Assembly (NCBI GenBank): GCA_015660615.1
Contig: DQKQ01000286.1
Location: 1-7,272, forward strand
Length of the DNA: 7,272 nucleotides
Source: Flavobacteriales bacterium
GTDB lineage: Bacteria; Bacteroidota; Bacteroidia; Flavobacteriales_D; Sanyastnellaceae
Direction of reading: 5' to 3'
A program made the position numbers and the translations under genes. Within the stretch, counting starts at the first letter, position 1. Every line of letters begins with the position of its first letter. The notes below the pieces were generated by a model. The model ran no database searches and was not told the DNA's origin. It saw only the letters and a list, made by a program, of their open reading frames with translations. This document shows, in pieces, positions 4,188 to 7,272 of the stretch.

Positions 4188-5576
4188 ATGCAAACAATTG
4201 AACGAACAACACTGTCCGAGCTGGTAGGTAACGAGCAGTATGCGCGTAAGGTGCTTCCCTTTATACGAGGGGAGTATTTTAGTGACCGTACTGAGCGTAT
4301 CGTATTTGAAGAGATACAGAAGTTCGTAGAACGATACAATGCTCTGCCCACCAAGTCAACTCTAGAGATAGAGATTGACTCACGCCGCGATCTGAACGAG
4401 GATGACATTCGGCGTGTGCTGGATGTGGTTAAGGAACTAGAAAACGACAAAGATGTTAACTACGAGTGGTTAGTAGAAACCACAGAAAAATTTTGTAAGG
4501 ATAAGGCGGTATACAATGCAATTGTTGAAGGAATTCAGATTATTGATGGAAAGGATAAAGAGCGGGGTCCAGATGCAATTCCATCTATTCTCACAGACGC
4601 CCTGGCTGTTGGTTTTGATAATTCTGTGGGTCACGATTATTTGTTGGATGCAGACAAACGATTTGACTACTACCATACGGTAGAGCAGAAGATTCCATTT
4701 GATCTGGAATTCTTTAATCGAATAACCAAGGGTGGATTGCCACCTAAGACACTGAATATCGCTCTTGCGGGTACTGGTGTTGGCAAGTCACTGTTCATGT
4801 GTCATGTTGCCGCCAATTGTATGAACCAAGGTAAGAATGTCCTGTATATCACACTGGAGATGGCGGAAGAACGTATTGCTGAGCGGATAGATGCAAACCT
4901 GATGAATGTATCAATGGAAGATTTGCATGACCTACCCAAGACAATGTACGACTCCAAGATAAATAATATTATCAAAGAGACAAATGGGCAGTTGGTTATC
5001 AAGGAATATCCTACCGCATCCGCACATTCTGCACACTTTCGCGGACTGATCAAGGAACTCGCTATCAAGAGAACATTCAGACCAGATATCATCTTCATTG
5101 ACTATCTGAATATCTGTGCATCATCACGATTCAAAGGAGCATCTAATGTCAATTCATACATGTATATCAAATCGATTGCTGAGGAGCTTAGAGGCCTCGC
5201 AGTTGAAACAAACGTCCCAATCATGTCGGCTACACAGACTACTCGCTCAGGCTTCTCCAATTCCGATGTGGGGCTTGAAGATACTAGTGAAAGTTTCGGA
5301 CTTCCAGCAACGGCTGATTTTATGTTCGCGCTCATTAGTAATGAAGAGCTTGACGCCCTCAACCAAATCGCAGTCAAGCAGCTCAAAAACAGATACAACG
5401 ACCCAACCATAAACAAGCGATTTGTGATCGGGATAGATCGTGCAAAGATGCGCCTATTTGATGTAGAAGCTGGTCAGCAGAATGGCCTTGCAGACTCTAA
5501 TCAGACAGAGGAAGTAGATGAATTTGATACTCCCACGTTTGACCAGACAGATTTTGGAGAAGGTTGGAAGGTATGA
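4188..5576 (+). CDS. 41: Replicative DNA helicase, T4 gp41/DnaB family
   Basis: 462 residues, close to T4 gp41 (about 475). It is the hexameric 5'-3' helicase that travels on the lagging strand and works with the phage primase. The N-terminal domain (about 1-150) is helical and carries the usual FxDxxERIVFEEI-like region (31-43). The RecA-like ATPase domain has Walker A AGTGVGKS (194-201), the catalytic glutamate E224 in ITLEMAEERIAER, Walker B IIFIDYLN (301-308, D305) and the H3 sensor SATQTTR with Q350. The C-terminal 25 residues are acidic (EEVDEFDTPTFDQTDFGEGW) and may bind a partner such as the loader or primase; that is inference. The gene is clearly richer in GC than the block just upstream and shares an ATGA overlap with a small membrane protein gene. 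No intein or insertion is visible. Confidence 0.95.
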   Translation: MQTIERTTLSELVGNEQYARKVLPFIRGEYFSDRTERIVFEEIQKFVERYNALPTKSTLEIEIDSRRDLNEDDIRRVLDVVKELENDKDVNYEWLVETTEKFCKDKAVYNAIVEGIQIIDGKDKERGPDAIPSILTDALAVGFDNSVGHDYLLDADKRFDYYHTVEQKIPFDLEFFNRITKGGLPPKTLNIALAGTGVGKSLFMCHVAANCMNQGKNVLYITLEMAEERIAERIDANLMNVSMEDLHDLPKTMYDSKINNIIKETNGQLVIKEYPTASAHSAHFRGLIKELAIKRTFRPDIIFIDYLNICASSRFKGASNVNSYMYIKSIAEELRGLAVETNVPIMSATQTTRSGFSNSDVGLEDTSESFGLPATADFMFALISNEELDALNQIAVKQLKNRYNDPTINKRFVIGIDRAKMRLFDVEAGQQNGLADSNQTEEVDEFDTPTFDQTDFGEGWKV

Positions 5577-5671
5577 ATAATCCGTGGTATATATGGGTCA
5601 TTGCTGGTGTCACATTGATGTTTATAACATGGGCAATATGGATGAAGATAATGGGTTTTTCAATATTATGA
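5573..5671 (+). CDS. 32-residue single-span membrane peptide
   Basis: ATG 5573 overlaps the helicase stop as ATGA, and its own TGA (5669-5671) overlaps the next ATG the same way. GGAGAAGG (5557-5564) provides a Shine-Dalgarno sequence. The peptide, beginning MNNPWYIWVIAGVT, is one hydrophobic helix (about residues 5-24) rich in Trp, Ile, Val and Met, with a single Lys near the C-terminus. That composition fits an inner-membrane peptide. It is too small for a family call. The two exact stop-start overlaps make a chance ORF unlikely. Its role is unknown; a membrane anchor for the replication or nucleotide enzymes, or a small lysis or exclusion peptide, are guesses. Confidence 0.65.
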   Translation: MNNPWYIWVIAGVTLMFITWAIWMKIMGFSIL

Positions 5672-6360
5672 TATACATATCACCACCATTCGGCAACTAT
5701 TTCATATACAAGAATGCAATGCCCATAAGAGGGACATTCACATATCACCGTAGGAAAGGATTGATATGGCATACAGCACGGTCGCTAAGACCCGTAAGAG
5801 GGGGCTGGCGCAATCAAATAGGATTTCGTAACGCAGGAATACGTTCTGTAAACTTTGATGTGCGAGCAGTATACTCTATCAGCGCAATGGAAAGTGTCGC
5901 CGAGTGGGATTCGTTGCTAGAATGCATTCCCGCGTATGTATCTCTTGAACTCAACCTATCCTGTCCCAACGTATCATTCTCACCCATACCACCGGATATT
6001 CTCGCACAATTCGTATCCAAATACCCTTCGCTACAGGTAAAAGTGAAGCCATCATATAACGAATATCTGTTGAATAGATTGATAGATGAGGGAGTGGAAT
6101 GTATTCATATGAGCAATACCATATCAACTCCCAAGGGGGGTATATCAGGTAGGCAGCTCAAAGAGATCAATCTACATAATATAGAGAGATTTGCGAAGAG
6201 ATTCACAGGAAGACTTATCGCGGGCGGGGGTATATATGAAGCGCAGGATGTAATTGATTACCGAAATGCTGGTGCGTCAGACTTCTCTATATCCACCGTA
6301 TATATCACTAAGCCCTGGCATATTAAGGAAATATATGATGAGATTAGTCAAGGGAAATAA
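5668..6360 (+). CDS. pyrD: Dihydroorotate dehydrogenase-like flavoprotein, short
   Basis: 230 residues from ATG 5668. The frame extends to 5584, but that part coincides with the membrane peptide gene, and MIYISPPFGNY looks like a family N-terminus. DHODH oxidises dihydroorotate to orotate with FMN, step 4 of pyrimidine synthesis. Signatures present: GGWRNQIGFRNAGI (45-58), LELNLSCPN (93-101) with the class 1 catalytic Cys C99 between N96 and N101, VKVKP (124-128), the SN pair in HMSNTIS (147-153), GGISG (157-161) and IAGGGI (184-189). It is short: DHODHs usually have about 300 or more residues. The N-terminal first strands, the loop after CPN and the C-terminal helix are all reduced. The FMN-contacting Lys of the KSST-type motif appears replaced by R21 in RGTFT. 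The fold is well supported, but the exact activity is less sure. It overlaps pyrB by 26 bases. Confidence 0.8.
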   Translation: MIYISPPFGNYFIYKNAMPIRGTFTYHRRKGLIWHTARSLRPVRGGWRNQIGFRNAGIRSVNFDVRAVYSISAMESVAEWDSLLECIPAYVSLELNLSCPNVSFSPIPPDILAQFVSKYPSLQVKVKPSYNEYLLNRLIDEGVECIHMSNTISTPKGGISGRQLKEINLHNIERFAKRFTGRLIAGGGIYEAQDVIDYRNAGASDFSISTVYITKPWHIKEIYDEISQGK

Positions 6361-7219
6361 CTTTATATCTCTCAAGGACTATGACAGGGATGATATTCTT
6401 AGCGTCATGCAGGGGATATCAAGCTATGATGATCAGAATCTGAAACGATTCATTCCCAATAACAAGAAGAAACTGATTGCCAACCTATTCTATGAACCCA
6501 GCACCAGAACCAGCTCATCCTTCTATGCAGCCGCAACATATCTTGGTCATGAGATATTGAGCATCAATAATGTCCAGTATAGTAGTGTTGCGAAAGGTGA
6601 AAGCCTTGAAGATACAATAAGAACCCTTGCTTCATATGTGCATTGCATCATCCTTAGACATTCAGAAGAGGGTGCAGCATATTCTGCTGTTCAAGTAAGC
6701 GATGTACCAATCATCAATGCGGGTGATGGAATAGGAGAACATCCCACACAAACCCTACTGGATTTGTATACGATATACAAGGAATTCAAGAGATTAGACC
6801 GACTCACAGTAGCGTTGATGGGAGATTTGAAGTATGGAAGAACCATTCATTCTCTTATACAGGTACTAGACTTGTTCGATGTACATATTCATCTGATAGG
6901 ACCACATGAGCTGAAACTTCCATTACAATACTATAAGAAAGAATATATAGAAAGCACTATGCTCACAGAAAATATTGCAATGTCCATAGACGTATTATAT
7001 ATTACCAGAGTACAAAAAGAGAGGGGTGCAGTAGGAAATTATGCATTTACAAGAGAAGATGCCATGAAATTGGACAATAAATGTATAGTGATGCACCCAT
7101 TACCACGCAATGAAGAGTTAGGAGACTGGTTTGATTCAGACCCTCGGGCCCGATACTTTGAACAGATGAGCAATGGACTTGCAGTGAGGAAGTATCTATT
7201 AGGGGAGATATTAGGATGA
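6335..7219 (+). CDS. pyrB: Aspartate carbamoyltransferase, catalytic chain
   Basis: 294 residues from ATG 6335; the adjacent ATG 6338 is equally possible, since AAGGA (6325-6329) lies 5 or 8 bases upstream. ATCase makes carbamoyl-aspartate from carbamoyl phosphate and aspartate, step 2 of pyrimidine synthesis. The active-site set is complete by comparison with E. coli PyrB: FYEPSTRTSSSF (52-63, carbamoyl phosphate), KGESLEDT with K87, ILRHSEEGAA (106-115), NAGDGIGEHPTQTLLDLYTI with H136 and Q139 (128-147), GDLKYGRTIHSL with R169 (163-174), YITRVQKER with R225 and Q227 (222-230), and MHPLPRNEEL (253-262). Length is close to the usual 300-310. No PyrI regulatory chain is visible, so feedback by CTP may be absent (inference). 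The neighbouring pyrD-like gene suggests a shared pathway role. Confidence 0.95.
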   Translation: MMRLVKGNNFISLKDYDRDDILSVMQGISSYDDQNLKRFIPNNKKKLIANLFYEPSTRTSSSFYAAATYLGHEILSINNVQYSSVAKGESLEDTIRTLASYVHCIILRHSEEGAAYSAVQVSDVPIINAGDGIGEHPTQTLLDLYTIYKEFKRLDRLTVALMGDLKYGRTIHSLIQVLDLFDVHIHLIGPHELKLPLQYYKKEYIESTMLTENIAMSIDVLYITRVQKERGAVGNYAFTREDAMKLDNKCIVMHPLPRNEELGDWFDSDPRARYFEQMSNGLAVRKYLLGEILG

Positions 7220-7272
7220 AAATTGCAAAGATCGTCCTCATAACAGCTGCTATATTCATAACTATATTGCCA
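7216..7272 (+). CDS. Start of a gene with hydrophobic N-terminus
   Basis: ATG 7216 overlaps the pyrB stop as ATGA, with AGGGGAG (7200-7206) 9 bases upstream. The 19 visible codons give MKIAKIVLITAAIFITILP: two lysines followed by a hydrophobic run. That is typical of a signal peptide or a membrane anchor. The frame continues beyond the window, so function and length are unknown. Confidence 0.6.
   Translation, partial: MKIAKIVLITAAIFITILP

Noticed and set aside
4184..4201. ATG 4184 before the helicase
   Set aside because: It opens a frame of only five codons. ATG 4188 is better spaced from AGAGG and starts the helicase frame.
5116..5412. Alternative + strand frame inside the helicase gene
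   Set aside because: It overlaps the Walker B and H3 region of the helicase in another frame and shows no family motif of its own.
175..5416. Long open frames on the - strand, for example 175-468, 1430-1795, 1981-2256, 5102-5416
   Set aside because: All lie opposite well-supported + strand genes, have no convincing ribosome binding site and give protein sequences without recognisable motifs.
1..7272. tRNA, rRNA, CRISPR array, transposase or attachment site
   Set aside because: Nearly every base is used by coding frames, and I found no cloverleaf-like segment, spaced repeat array or transposase motif.

Overview
The window reads as part of the genome of a tailed phage related to the T4-like myoviruses, probably from a marine or freshwater host. 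This rests on three things: a gp41-type replicative helicase (4188-5576), genes packed on one strand with 4-26 base overlaps, and a set of small metabolic genes typical of such phages (A-type Fe-S carrier, 2OG-Fe(II) oxygenase, dCMP deaminase). No structural gene, integrase, tRNA or CRISPR array is visible, so the host cannot be named. The phage assignment is an inference from gene content.

Layout, all on the + strand. 1-207 is the 3' end of an unrecognised gene. 200-559 is a small protein with a C-terminal RSTSVGD motif, and 556-699 is a 47-residue GTG-started gene. 708-1013 is an IscA/HesB-like protein, 1006-1422 a staphylococcal-nuclease-fold nuclease, 1406-2068 a 2OG-Fe(II) oxygenase and 2065-2514 a dCMP deaminase. 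The run is then broken by a low-GC block (about 2520-4177). This block has its own sigma70-type promoter (2524-2552), a gene that may encode a type II restriction endonuclease (2562-3116), and an overlapping D12-class adenine DNA methyltransferase (3095-4177). The phage-like run resumes with the helicase, a 32-residue membrane peptide (5573-5671), a short dihydroorotate dehydrogenase-like protein (5668-6360), a complete aspartate carbamoyltransferase catalytic chain (6335-7219) and the start of a gene with a hydrophobic N-terminus (7216 to the end).

How the genes may work together. dCMP deaminase, PyrB and PyrD point to phage control of pyrimidine supply during DNA replication. The helicase does the unwinding, and the nuclease, which has no signal peptide, could recycle host nucleic acid. 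The Fe-S carrier and the iron-dependent oxygenase suggest an iron-related part. The most unusual element is the AT-rich block: a methyltransferase and its partner under a private promoter, inserted between a nucleotide-metabolism gene and the helicase gene. It looks like a recently acquired restriction-modification or modification-only cassette. Its 5' end carries tandem repeats of start codons, a small palindrome on the -10 box and two competing translation starts.
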